Of a stretch of DNA of 64,000 nucleotides, positions 11,825 to 21,860 are shown piece by piece. Under the pieces are notes generated by a model that was given only the letters and a program-made list of their open reading frames with translations, was not told where the DNA came from and searched no databases. Source of the stretch: Haliotis asinina (Eukaryota > Mollusca > Gastropoda > Lepetellida > Haliotidae); assembly GCF_037392515.1 (NCBI RefSeq), contig NC_090290.1, positions 35,471,253 to 35,535,252 of the forward strand, read 5' to 3'. Both the position numbers and the translations under genes were made by a program. How positions within the stretch are numbered: the stretch's first letter is position 1; each line of letters begins with the position of its first letter.

Positions 11825-13232
11825 CAGACAATGCCGAAATCGAAATGCAAGAATGAGACTGTAACCAGTTGTCATCTCAAGCTGCCATGGGTGATCGTAT
11901 TTCGCCAAACTTTCATCCTTTGCTTTGAAGCGAATTGTGTAGCCCAGGGTGAAAATTTAGATTTCCATACAGTTTCATAGTTACCATTATTTTCACGAAC
12001 AAATAAAAAATACCCACTCGCACGTCGAATGAACACAGGATCTGTCAGCAAACTCACTTTCGACTCAGGACAGTACGTCTGGGCCTAAATGGAATCGATG
12101 AATAACAATCTAACTGCAGATCGGTTCATGGTCAAACATCCATTTCAACGACGAATGTAATGAAAACATTAGACCTAAAACCAAAATATAAAAAAGTACT
12201 TGAAAAACTATCATCATTTTTTGGGGGGAAGATACAGGATAGAACTGTTCTTCAGAAACACATGCTTGTGGTAAGAGGTGACAAACGGGATCAGGTGGTC
12301 AGCCTGATTTAAGCAGCTACATCATCTTTTCCAAATCGATGCTTATGCTGTTCATCACTGGATTGTCTAGTCCAGCCTCAGTTATTCGCAGAACGCCGCC
12401 ATATACCATGGTGTAACGTGTTTTCGGGGTAATAGCACAAAAGATGATCATGAACATTATTTCGTATCAAGTAGATCATCAAAACTGTAATTTCGTAAAT
12501 AAATATCACCTCGCCTTTTATAAATGTATTGCTAGAATGTTCTGTCGTCCGCTGGTTTCCAATGCAACATACATTTCGTGTCTTGTCCGTAAGCACGAGC
12601 GCTAGAAGTGACGTACCATGTTTTCGGGTTACTCGTTATTGCGCGGGGTAAGGCCCTTGAATGGAAGCGCATGTGATGCATTCTTCTCCACAGAAATCAA
12701 CAACTACAACGTATCATTTGAATTATAAGCCAAGCAAACTGGTGATTTTTTTCGTGATTATGTTCATGTTTTTTTGTGAAATTTGTTAAACATGGCCCAG
12801 CATGGCAGGGACACTAAAACGTGTCATGCGCAGTATAGTATCATCGCAGTAGTACTTTAAATGAACCCAGGGGTCACATGCCTGGTACGAATTCTGTTGC
12901 ACGAAAAAAATCTATGTAAGAGAAGACCAGTTCGGTGTTCAATGTTTTTTTATTATGTCGGCAACATTCCATTCGAGTCACGTGATATTTATGTTTGGCT
13001 TTTCACTCGAGCAGACGATGATCCGCTTGACAAGTTGCGAGCGTTATTTCAAAAGGTATGATCACATAATTGTTCAAAGGTTCTCAAAGTGCATTACGTT
13101 CTATGGTAGAAGTTTAGTACTTTGACAGAAAATAGGCCACAACTTCCGTGAAAGCTGAACATTTCAAAAGTCATCTGTTCCGATTGCGACGGAAGCTTCT
13201 GCACACGAGACGGTGTTTACAGGTGGCGCTGT
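11825..13232. other. Upstream arm of unit 1, no gene recognised
   Basis: Sequence upstream of copy A. Includes a SINE-A fragment at 12255-12405. A 72-aa ORF at 12378-12596 (minus), present in both units, overlaps the SINE edge and is not taken as a gene. Confidence 0.5.
12255..12405 (+). mobile_element. SINE-A fragment in unit 1
   Basis: Keeps ACATGCTTGTGGTAAGAGG, ATCGATGCTTATGCTGTTC and GATTGTCTAGTCCAG, then stops at GCCGCCATATA without the usual tail. The same truncated fragment sits in unit 2, so the insertion predates the duplication. Confidence 0.7.
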
Positions 13233-13253
13233 CAAGCTACATCCAACTTCACG

Positions 13254-13460
13254 ATGAATGAACGACTAACAAAGAGCTACGGCAGTGCGCACGAGTACTT
13301 CTTGTTAGTAAGAGTGAGCACCAATGATGTCTCAGATCTTGTCATGTGTCGTGATAAGAAATTGGCCTTTATCAGGTTGGAGGCTCCAGGTCATCAGGAG
13401 TTGAGTGCAATGGTATTTAAGGGTCACTTCGACATTAAATGTGTTTTTGTGTCCCAATAA
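13254..13460 (+). CDS. 68-aa ORF of unknown function
   Basis: ATG-started ORF with a product ending FKGHFDIKCVFVSQ, followed within a few bases by AATAAA. No signal peptide, membrane segment or known motif. It may be a free short gene, or the 3'-terminal exon of a gene whose other exons were not copied; the region before the ATG has no strong acceptor. Its twin in unit 1 is broken by one base. Confidence that it is translated is low. Confidence 0.3.
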   Translation: MNERLTKSYGSAHEYFLLVRVSTNDVSDLVMCRDKKLAFIRLEAPGHQELSAMVFKGHFDIKCVFVSQ

Positions 13461-13888
13461 AGGAATTTAAATTTTTAAAAAATGAAATGTGACGATCAAC
13501 CGATATGCTTCATGTTCTTGTTAAGTTAAGGACTTCTTTTTAGGAGTGAAAATAGAGTGAACTGCACATTAATTGCTAGTAAACTCATGGGCAGAAGAAC
13601 GTTAACACTTTCAATTTTGATATATTTTTTTTTTTGCCAAATTGGTTCAATTTAGTAAAATCCTTTTAGGTCGAGACGGTTTGGCCACTCACTGACTAAA
13701 ATGCGCCGAAACGCATGTTGGCTATGTAGAAGCAGGTGAATTTGCGAAAAATTGCAAAACGTGCATCTCGGCTTGCCGAGAACTGGTATGAACTGACAGA
13801 AAACCACGGAAATCATGCCACGGCTTGCAGCACAAGAGAGAGAGAGGGCCGTAGGTATGAGGCACATTGGCGAGAACAGCCATATTGT

Positions 13889-14100
13889 AAGGGCCCTGAA
13901 CTGTACACGCGGTACCATTATCCGGCTGTTCCAGCGTTACAGGCACACTGGCAGCACCCCAGACAGGACACGGTAAGAAAGACAACGTGTGACGCCCCAC
14001 AGGAAGACTGCCGTCTGCGTACTCTTCATCTTTGCAACCGGCTCATCACGGCTACAGATACGGAGGCAACGACTCTAGAACATGTCATCAACCGAAGGGA
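13889..14100 (+). mobile_element. Tc1/mariner fragment in unit 2
   Basis: Near 13905, GTIIRLFQRYRHTGSTPDRT reads like the helix-turn-helix region of Tc1 transposase. Near 13995, in another frame, comes PQEDCRLRTLHLCNRL and then ATDTEATTLEHVI, matching the next family block (RRTLHLRNR-type). Old fragment, no termini seen. Confidence 0.6.
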
Positions 14101-14106
14101 GCGAAT

Positions 14107-14924
14107 ATGTAACTGAAGGGAAATGTATGATACAACAGTCGTTAACCTAAATCCAACCTAAAGCATGCTGCTAAACTGAAAGAACATGAGAAAAAGCACA
14201 GATGATATGCCTTATGTTCTTTATTTAACAAGCACATCTTTGAGTTACATCAACATTTGACAGGTCATGCTAATGACCAATAGCAGTAAAACATACAATG
14301 AACTTTTTATTTTATCAAACACGGGGAATTTAATCAACGTTAAAGTACACCCTGATAATACATATCCTGTTTATCATTATTTTTATTTATTTATTTATTA
14401 TTATTTTTTTATCTATTGATAATTATATTTGTCAAGTATTAAACATTTAATCGTTAACAACTCCATGCAATAATTCAAGGTGACATCGGAAAGTACGATA
14501 GTGTCCTATGACCAGGGATAGTGATGTATGTAGCACCGTGAGCAGGCAATTAGTCTGGATAGGAACGCCTTATACGAGGACTATTACTATTAATACCACT
14601 TTTAGAAACTGTCATTTTCACGGGCAAGCTCAGGAACATGCTTATATACGAAATATACGTGTTGAGGCGTGTTCAGGAGCATTGAGAACACGTTCCTTTG
14701 ACCTATTACCCATAAAAGTAGAACTGGGTTCAACATATCCACAAATCCACATTAATATCTACCATTTTTCAATATACTGATAGTTGATAAAACCCGAATT
14801 CCCCTTGTTTTATACAGACACGTCCCCTTTACCCCATCCCCGAACCCCGAACACGACCCGACACCAGACCCCCGACCCGACCCTCAACCCCATCCCACCC
14901 CATCCCTACAGGTCACCCCAATGT
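14107..14924. other. 3' flank of STMND1-like copy B, no gene
   Basis: Homologous to 10206-11027: the same AT-rich run near 14385 and C-rich run at 14820-14910. A 90-aa ORF at 14508-14780 is not supported as coding, as unit 1 does not keep it. Confidence 0.55.
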
Positions 14925-15637
14925 CTATTTCTCGACTGGTTTCTTCCGCTTCGCAGTCCGTTCTTCCTCCAGCCTCTTCACCTTTTCCTCCCAGACCTGC
15001 ACTTGATGTTCCGCCTTCATCTTCTTGATGAACTGGCGACGCTTCTTCTCGTCCTTGACAAGTTTGTGTTTTATTTCTCTGTCCAGTTGTTTCCTTTGTA
15101 CTTGCTCAACCAATCTGAGAAGAAAAAATCATGTTGTATTGAACATGCATTTCTCTTTGATTACATGCTGTCAGGTCTCTATTAACCTGTAAATATATTA
15201 CAATCCAAATACATGACAGGAATATCCGTGAAACGTGATGTCACAGACAGTTTGAGGGAAAGAGTGACATCTGTTTTATACCATCGTGGTAGGTTTTACC
15301 TGTCAAATCTGCGTTCATCAGCCTTCTGTCTCCTCCTCTCAGCTGTGTAGAAACATCGCACTGGGATTTGCTCCAGACGTCGGGGTGGTTTACCACGGGG
15401 AACGACTCCCTCCACACCGGGGATAGAGAAGGCCACTCCACCGCTGGACTGACGGTCGGGGACCAAGCCCTCATCTCGTAGCTGTTGAAGAATCTCCGCA
15501 CTTGACAAGCGGGGTGTGGGTCGTGTCACCTGACACTTGGCGTAGTACATCTCATGAGGACAGTTAATCTTGCCCGTCAGAGCCTCTTGGGTGGATGTTT
15601 GCCTGAAAGGCGTAACCTTGGTCTGTTTACATCCCAT
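14925..15637 (-). CDS. Stathmin-domain-containing protein 1-like, copy B
   Basis: Exons are complement(15300..15637) and complement(14925..15114), 338 and 190 bases as in copy A, with an intron of 185 bases (GTAAAA donor, TTCTCAG acceptor). It encodes an intact 175-aa protein starting MGCKQTK. It differs from copy C by two residues by eye (Pro for Ser at 40, Thr for Ala near 168) and from copy A by five. The lipid-anchor N-terminus, the PPRRLEQIP linker and the stathmin-like C-terminal helix are unchanged, so selection probably keeps the protein. It lies in the second duplicated unit in the same orientation as copy A. Confidence 0.78.
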
Positions 15638-15697
15638 GGCAGAACAGATACGTCTCTCGCACCGCAAGACTCCGCAATAATGACCAAGACAATGATG

Positions 15698-15721
15698 TGA
15701 CGTCATAAATACATGACGTCA
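15698..15721 (-). promoter_or_regulatory. CRE pair, copy B promoter
   Basis: TGACGTCA at 15698-15705 and 15714-15721, same spacing as in copy A; one base of the spacer differs. Confidence 0.6.
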
Positions 15722-17168
15722 CAGACAATGCCGAAATCGAAATGCAAGAATGAGACTGTAACCAGTTGCCATCTCAAGCTGCCATGGATGATCGTTTTTC
15801 GCCAAACTTTCATCCTTTGCTTTGAAACGAATTGTGTAGCCGAGGGTGAAATTTAGATTTCCATACACTTTCATAGTTACCATTATTCTCATGAACAAAT
15901 AAAAAATACCCACTCGCACGTCGAATGAACACAGGAAACTCACTTTCGACTAAGGGCAGTACGTTTGGGCCTACATGGGATCGAAATGAATAACAATCTA
16001 ACTGCAAATCAGTTCATGGTCAAACATTCATTTCAACTACGAATGTAATGAAAACATTAGACGAAAAACCAAAATATAAAAAAGTACTTGAAAAACTATC
16101 ATCATTTTTTTTTCGAAGATACAGGATAGAACTGGTAAGAGGTGACAAACGGGATCATGTGGTCAGCCTGATTCAACCAGTTACATCATCTTCTCCAAAT
16201 CGATGCTGATGCTGTTGATCACTGCATTGTCTAGTCCAGACTCAGTTATTCGCAGAACGCCGCCATATACCATGGTGTAACGTGTTTTCGGGGTAATAGC
16301 ACAAAAGATGATCATGAACATTATTTCGTATCAAGTAGATCATCAAAACTGTAATTTCGTAAATAAATATCACCTCGCCTTTTATAAATGTATTGCTAGA
16401 ATGTTCTGTCGTCCGCTGGTTTCCAATGCAACATACATTTCGTGTCTTGTCTGCAAGCACGAGCGCTAGAAGTGACGTACCATGTTTTTGGGTTACTCGT
16501 TATTGCGCGGGGTAACGCCGTTGTATGGAAGCGCATGTGATGCATTCTTCTCCACAGAAATCAGCAACTACAACGTATCATTTTAATTATAAGCCAAGCA
16601 AACTGGTATTGTTTTCGTGATTATTTTCATGTTGTTTTTGGTGAAATTTGTTAAACATTAACATATTTACAGTTAAGTTATTCAATCATTTGCACATTCT
16701 TTCTTCTTGTCTGCATGGCTCAGCATGGCAGGGACAATAAAACGTGTCATGCGCAGTAAAGTATCATCGCCGTAGTAGTTTAAATGAACCCAAGGGTCAC
16801 ATGCCTGGTACGAATTCTGTTGCACGAAAAAAATCTATGTAAGAGATGACCATTTCGGTGTTCAATAGGGTTTGTTTGTTTTTTTTATTACGTCGGCAAC
16901 ATTCCATTCGAGTCACGTGATATTTATGTCTGGCTTTTCACTCGAACAGACGATGGTCCGCTTGACAAGTTGCGAGCGTTATTTCAAAAGGTATGATCAC
17001 ATAATTGTTCAAAGGTTCTCAAAGTGCACGACGTTCTATGGTAGAAGTTTAGTACTTTGACAGAAAATTGGCCACAACTTCCGTGAAAGCTGAACATTTC
17101 AAACATTTTCTGTTCCGATAGTGACGGAATCTTCTGCACACGAGACGGTATTTACAGGTGGCGCTGTC
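15722..17168. other. Upstream arm of unit 2, no gene recognised
   Basis: Homologous to 11825-13232. Holds the same truncated SINE-A and the extra segment near 16660-16720. No supported exon. Confidence 0.5.
16133..16263 (+). mobile_element. SINE-A fragment in unit 2
   Basis: Same fragment and same right end as 12255-12405, but it has lost about 25 bases of its left end (it begins GGTAAGAGGTGACAAAC). Confidence 0.7.
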
Positions 17169-18477
17169 ATCTCATTGTACGCAAGAAATTACGGGAAAAA
17201 GAAATAGATCTACCCCGAAAACTTGGTTCCCCCGAAAACATGGCACGGCATGGTATATGAAATATCGCGATCTACAGGTAAAATTACACTCACTCACTCA
17301 TATGTTTGAAGGGTTTTCTATTTAATATTTTTTACGAGGGTAAAACAACACTAGTACTGTTGCAAGAACTGGGAAGAACGTGCAACTGTGACGTCACATC
17401 AAGACCAGCCAGTCGATTTACCGACAAGGTACATGAACAATGTACCTCTGACATCAAGTCCTTTATTTTCAAAGTTTATGATTTTGACAAAGGCGAAAGT
17501 AAAACGTGTTGCCTTGTGTATGCTGTAGGTGAGTGTGGAGTTGGGTAGACTTTTGAAAGAAGGGTCGTATCGAAATCTTCACCTTTGAAAGCTGACAAAC
17601 TTGATTGTTTTCAGAAAGAGCGAGTAAGACTCTATAGCAAAATGAGATTCCTTTTGCATTCGCTGAATCCATCCAAATATCAGTCTTGGAAACTTTGTCA
17701 TAAATTTCGGCTTTGTTACAGAAAGGTAAGTCGGTGCTATTTTGATATCGTCAGCAACATATACTTTGAGACAAAAACATGAAGAAGTATTCGTACCAGT
17801 GTTTTTGGATGAACACCAGCCATACCGCAAGACCACACTGGGTAGATAGCTGCTCGACAGAACCATGTAACGGGAAACTGCGAGTGGGCAAGGGTGAGCG
17901 GCTCGCTGTGTTATTGGCTGGTTTTTAAAGTATGGGGGTTTTTGCTCGTTTGTTGACTCGTCTTCAAGGCGAAATGCAGAGACAATAGAGGACTGAATGG
18001 GGACAGTATCTTAAACCGATTGGACCCAGCTGGTACGAGCACTTCCTCAGAAAGGTTTAACTGCAAAACCTACAACATCTAATGGCAGGAGAAGTGATAT
18101 ATAGCATGGCTACAAGATGTTCTGTTTTTTTATGACAAACAACAACAAAACAATAGCAGTCTATAAGGTAGACCCATATCTCAAAACGCGTGGCCATGAA
18201 ACTGTTTACCGCCTATTATCATTGCGATCTTAGTCCAATAGAACTCTGGGGTATGAGGAAACGCGACAATGCGACTTTAATTACGACTCAAACTTTTCGA
18301 CGTTCAAAACGAAGTTAACAAAGACATATGTGAGAATGTGATCATGTTTGGAAAAACTGAGTACAGAAAGTTGAAACTGAAACAGAGAATCACATCCTGA
18401 TAAGAAGTAGTTTAGATTATGCCTCCATTCAACTTTGTATGTAACACGGCTTGTTTTGAAGATTCGGGTTAGTACTG
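17169..18477. other. No gene recognised
   Basis: Unique sequence right of the duplication. ORFs of 80 aa (17306-17548) and 65 aa (17585-17782) exist but lack splice or homology support. A short ACTC run lies near 17288. Confidence 0.5.
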
Positions 18478-18675
18478 ATCCGACTAACGGGATCGGGTAG
18501 TCAGGCTCTCTGATTTGGTTGACACGTCGTCGGTTCGCAGTTGCGTTGATGGATGCTCGTGCTGTTGATCACTGGATTATCTGGTCCTGATCTGATTATT
18601 TACAGACCGTCGCCATAAATAACTGGAATATTGCTGAATGTGGCGTAAACGTAAATTTACACACTCACTCACTCT
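18478..18675 (+). mobile_element. SINE-A, 5'-truncated
   Basis: Begins in CGACTAACGGGATCGGGTAG, keeps the GTTGATCACTGGATTATCTG block and ends GGAATATTGCTGAATGTGGC plus ACTCACTCACTC. Confidence 0.8.
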
Positions 18676-18987
18676 TTTCAGAAGAAAAAGTTTAGTTTCC
18701 GACACCGGTTTATCGTTTGCTGTTTAACAGGTGTGGGAACTGTTCCTTTCTAATTCAAATACGTATAAGTGTCTTACAGCAACCTCTGCTGGTCCTGCCG
18801 TAGACCTGAGGGGATATAACTGACAGTCGCAGCGCTACTCTTTCAAAGGTGACATACACATCCTGGACACAAATTGTCAGGGATATTTGTAAATTTGAAA
18901 TTATGAATAATGATGTATTTATTCATAAAAATATCAGTCATAAAAGTACAAAAAGTGTCAAGTGCGCTGCAACCTCTGCTAACTCTG

Positions 18988-19094
18988 CTAAGGTGATATA
19001 ACTGACAGTCGTTGCGCTAAGGTGATATAACTGACAGTCGCAGCGCTAAGTTGATATAACTGACAGTCGTAGCGCTAAGGTGATATAACTGACA
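18988..19094. repeat. 29-bp minisatellite, about 3.7 units
   Basis: Unit core is GGTGATATAACTGACAGTCG followed by YWGCGCTAA. A lone related unit lies at 18812-18838. No gene link seen. Confidence 0.8.
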
Positions 19095-20034
19095 ACCCCA
19101 CAGACATTAACAAAAATTCGTGAGAAACTGGTCAAACGTATCTTTATGGGGTTCTGAAAGAATGCAACGCGTCGTCCTACATATGCTTGCCAGCCAGGAT
19201 TAACGAGGAACTTCTTATCCCCTCAAAAAGCTTTAACTATATATTAGTACTTCCGGATCAAGTAGAGTACCCCGTTATCCTTGGGAAACGTGCCCACCGA
19301 GTTCAATATTTGATCAGCTGTGTTTTTGTATGTTTCGTTGTTACTCTATCTTCACTTTGATTTAAATAAAACTGAAAAGAATCATGTTCACTTTCTTTTG
19401 GAGCTCAAAATGTTTCAAAAAGAAAACGCCAAATATGCTAACGTATCAACGTACGAGTCAGTTTTATATTTGAATGTAACATTTTCTCAAATACGTCTAC
19501 CTTATAATTTTAAGATAAGATGAGATAAGTTATGATAATACTTTATTGTGTATATAGTGGAAATTATCATTGCACAGTACCAGGTCTTAGTTACATAAAA
19601 CTAAACGTAAAAAAACATCTATACACAATAACAGCAACAAAGAACAGCAATCGAACATCACAAGCAATTCCTTTTCCTTTTTATTTCACTTATACTTGAA
19701 GGTATAAATGAACGGCGTATAAATGAATTTTTGTTCGTAACATCGGCACACGCAGTCCACGACCTGAAGGGAGAATGGAATATTCCGAAACTGTCGGGTA
19801 TCTTAGAACTTTGTTTGTCTTTCTGATAATTTGCTGCTCATATATAAATAGCCGATACTTTCCAAAGGTAGACCAATTATTGTAATGAAGTATTAAGAAT
19901 TTTGAGCTGTTTGTTTTTGTTTTGGACAGACAGGTTCCCATACCAGCACAGAAAATTTAAAGTTAGAACAGACTGGATCAAACTTCTATAAAAAAAGGCA
20001 CCATAATGGTTTGGTCTGACTTGAAGTGTTTAAT
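19095..20034. other. No gene recognised
   Basis: AT-rich. May include the 3' UTR of the LINE fragment to the right, which reads on the minus strand. Confidence 0.4.
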
Positions 20035-20560
20035 CAAAATGTAGCCGCTGCTGGCATTTTTTGTATATACTGCTGGTGTTAGAATTCCCTGAAAATTTTG
20101 AGGCTAAAATAGTGCCGAGATATTTCTGTTCCTCAACTACATCAATGTCCTTGCCATTTATATTTAGTGGTGTGTTAGGTAATTTATCTTTCCTGAAATA
20201 AATTATCATTTCCTTTGTTTTGTTTACATTTGAAAATAGAGAAGTTAAATTACACCACTTCAAAAAGTCACTAATTTCATTTCTATAATGGTTCAGATTC
20301 TCGTTTTAGTCCCACCGGTGCAGCATAATCCACAAATCTAACAGTAAAGGCAGATTCAGAGATACAACAACAACTGTTTGTATAAAGAATGATTAAATGG
20401 GTGAAATAACGCAGCCTTGCGGAGCACCTGTAGCTGTACAAACACGTAATGAAAGAGTACCATTTACACATACAAACTGCGGTCTATTTGCAGTAATTTT
20501 ATCCACATATCTGTAATTCATTAATTGCACATGATCTGCTATTAGATTTCAGTGTCTTGT
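20035..20560 (-). mobile_element. LINE fragment (CR1/Rex-like RT), decayed
   Basis: On the minus strand, GAPQGCVISPI (about 20415) is the RT block, followed by KWCNLTSLFSNVNKTKEM and VVEEQKYLGTIL (to about 20110). The block for the YADD region is degraded and the frames are mixed. This is a different family from the I-clade LINE at 1-3048. Confidence 0.65.
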
Positions 20561-20694
20561 TTCTTAATTTACCCCACAATATTTCCTTTTGGATAATTTA
20601 TTTAAAAATTTCACTTGAATGTTTCTGCTATTTCGCAGGTCTCCCTTTCTTTATGTCGCTAGCTGACGACGCTCACAAAATTCGTGATTGTCTG

Positions 20695-20718
20695 TGACGT
20701 CATGCATTTATGACGTCA
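20695..20718 (+). promoter_or_regulatory. CRE pair, copy C promoter
   Basis: TGACGTCA at 20695-20702 and 20711-20718, with the copy C start codon 61 bases on. Similarity to units 1 and 2 ends just upstream (about 20685). Confidence 0.6.
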
Positions 20719-20778
20719 CGTCATTGTCTTGACCACTGTCGCAGAGTCTTGCTGTGCGAGAGACGTGTCTCTGCTACG

Positions 20779-21708
20779 ATGGGATGTAAACAGACCAAGG
20801 TTACGCCTTTCAGGCAAACATCCACCCAAGAGGCTCTGACGGGCAAGATTAACTGTCCTCATGAGATGTACTACGCCAAGTGTCAGGTGACACGATCGAC
20901 ACCCCGCTTGTCAAGTGCGGAGATTCTTCAACAGCTACGAGATGAGGGCTTGGTCCCCGACCGTCAGTCCAGCGGTGGAGTGGCCTTCTCTATCCCCGGT
21001 GTGGAGGGAGTCGTTCCCCGTGGTAAACCACCCCGACGTCTGGAGCAAATCCCAGTTCGATGTTTCTACACAGCTGAGAGGAGGAGACAGAAGGCTGATG
21101 AACGCAGATTTGACAGGTAAAGCCTACCACGATGGTATAAAACAGATGTCACCCTTTCCCCAAACTGTCTGTGACATCAAGTTTCAAGAACATTCTGGCC
21201 CAGCATTTAGATTGTAATATACTGACAGGTTAAAAGAGAAGCGACAGCATATAATCAAAGAGAAACGCATGTTCAATACAACATGATTTGTCTCTGAACG
21301 AGGAGTTTGTTGTCATTACATACAATGACAGAATTAAACATTGTAAACTGTGTACAGTGTAGTCTATTTTGGTTTTATTGGCTTGGCTTTAACAAATTGG
21401 GTCTGCAGATTTCATAGATTTAAAAACCTACAGGCCCTGATGGTCAACTCGCAAATTAAAGTATTGCAAACACTGGTACCACAAAAAACAGATGGTTCCA
21501 CGCTGTGTTTCTTCTCAGATTGGTGGAGCAAGTACAAAGGAAACAACTGGACAGAGAAATAAAACACAAACTTGTCAAGGACGAGAAGAAGCGTCGCCAG
21601 TTCATCAAGAAGATGAAGGCGGAACATCAAGTACAGGTGTGGGAGGAGAAGGTGAAAAGGCTTGAGGAAGAACGGGCGGCCAAGCGGAAGAAACCAGTCG
21701 AGAAATAG
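20779..21708 (+). CDS. Stathmin-domain-containing protein 1-like, copy C
   Basis: Exons are 20779..21116 and 21519..21708, exactly 338 and 190 bases as in copies A and B. The intron is 402 bases (GTAAAG donor, TTCTCAG acceptor). It encodes an intact 175-aa product: MGC lipid-anchor motif, a conserved SAEILQQL / PPRRLEQIP middle, and a highly charged helix from about residue 97 to the end. Orientation is opposite to copies A and B. Outside the gene, similarity covers only the CRE pair and about 60 bases of the 3' flank. The copy is therefore older, or was moved by a separate event, although its protein is as close to B as B is to A. Purifying selection or gene conversion could explain this. 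Confidence 0.78.
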
Positions 21709-21713
21709 ACATT

Positions 21714-21860
21714 GGTTTGGCCTGTGAGGGTGGGGTTGAGGGTCGGGTCCGGGGTTTCGGGTCGTTGGGTGGGGAGGGGTGCCAGGGGAGATACCATAGC
21801 ATCTGTGTGTGCATGTGTGCGTGTGCGTGCGTGTGTGTGTGAGAGAGTCTGCGCGCGCGT
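21714..21860. repeat. G-rich 3' flank and TG/GC simple repeat
   Basis: A GGGT-rich run at 21715-21790, homologous to the C-rich flanks of copies A and B, is followed by an irregular (TG)n/(CG)n tract at 21800-21865. Confidence 0.7.

Larger units (their letters stand above)
9370..13232. repeat. Segmental duplication, unit 1
   Basis: Starts TCAAGCTACATCCAAATTC and ends GTGGCGCTG, where unit 2 begins with the same start. Contents in order: a decayed copy of the short ORF of unit 2, a Tc1 fragment, the 3' flank, a STMND1-like gene on the minus strand, its CRE pair, a SINE-A fragment and a noncoding left arm. Compared by eye the units match closely over nearly their whole length. Unit 1 differs at 10088-10200, where unit 2 keeps more of the Tc1 fragment. 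Confidence 0.9.
13233..17168. repeat. Segmental duplication, unit 2
   Basis: Head-to-tail copy of 9370-13232, ending in the same GTGGCGCTGTC. It has about 60 bases more near 16660-16720 and keeps the intact short ORF and more of the Tc1 fragment. The direct join with no spacer indicates one tandem duplication event. Confidence 0.9.

Noticed and set aside
17306-17782. Two neighbouring ORFs of 80 and 65 aa
   Set aside because: No shared frame, no consensus splice sites linking them, no recognised motif.
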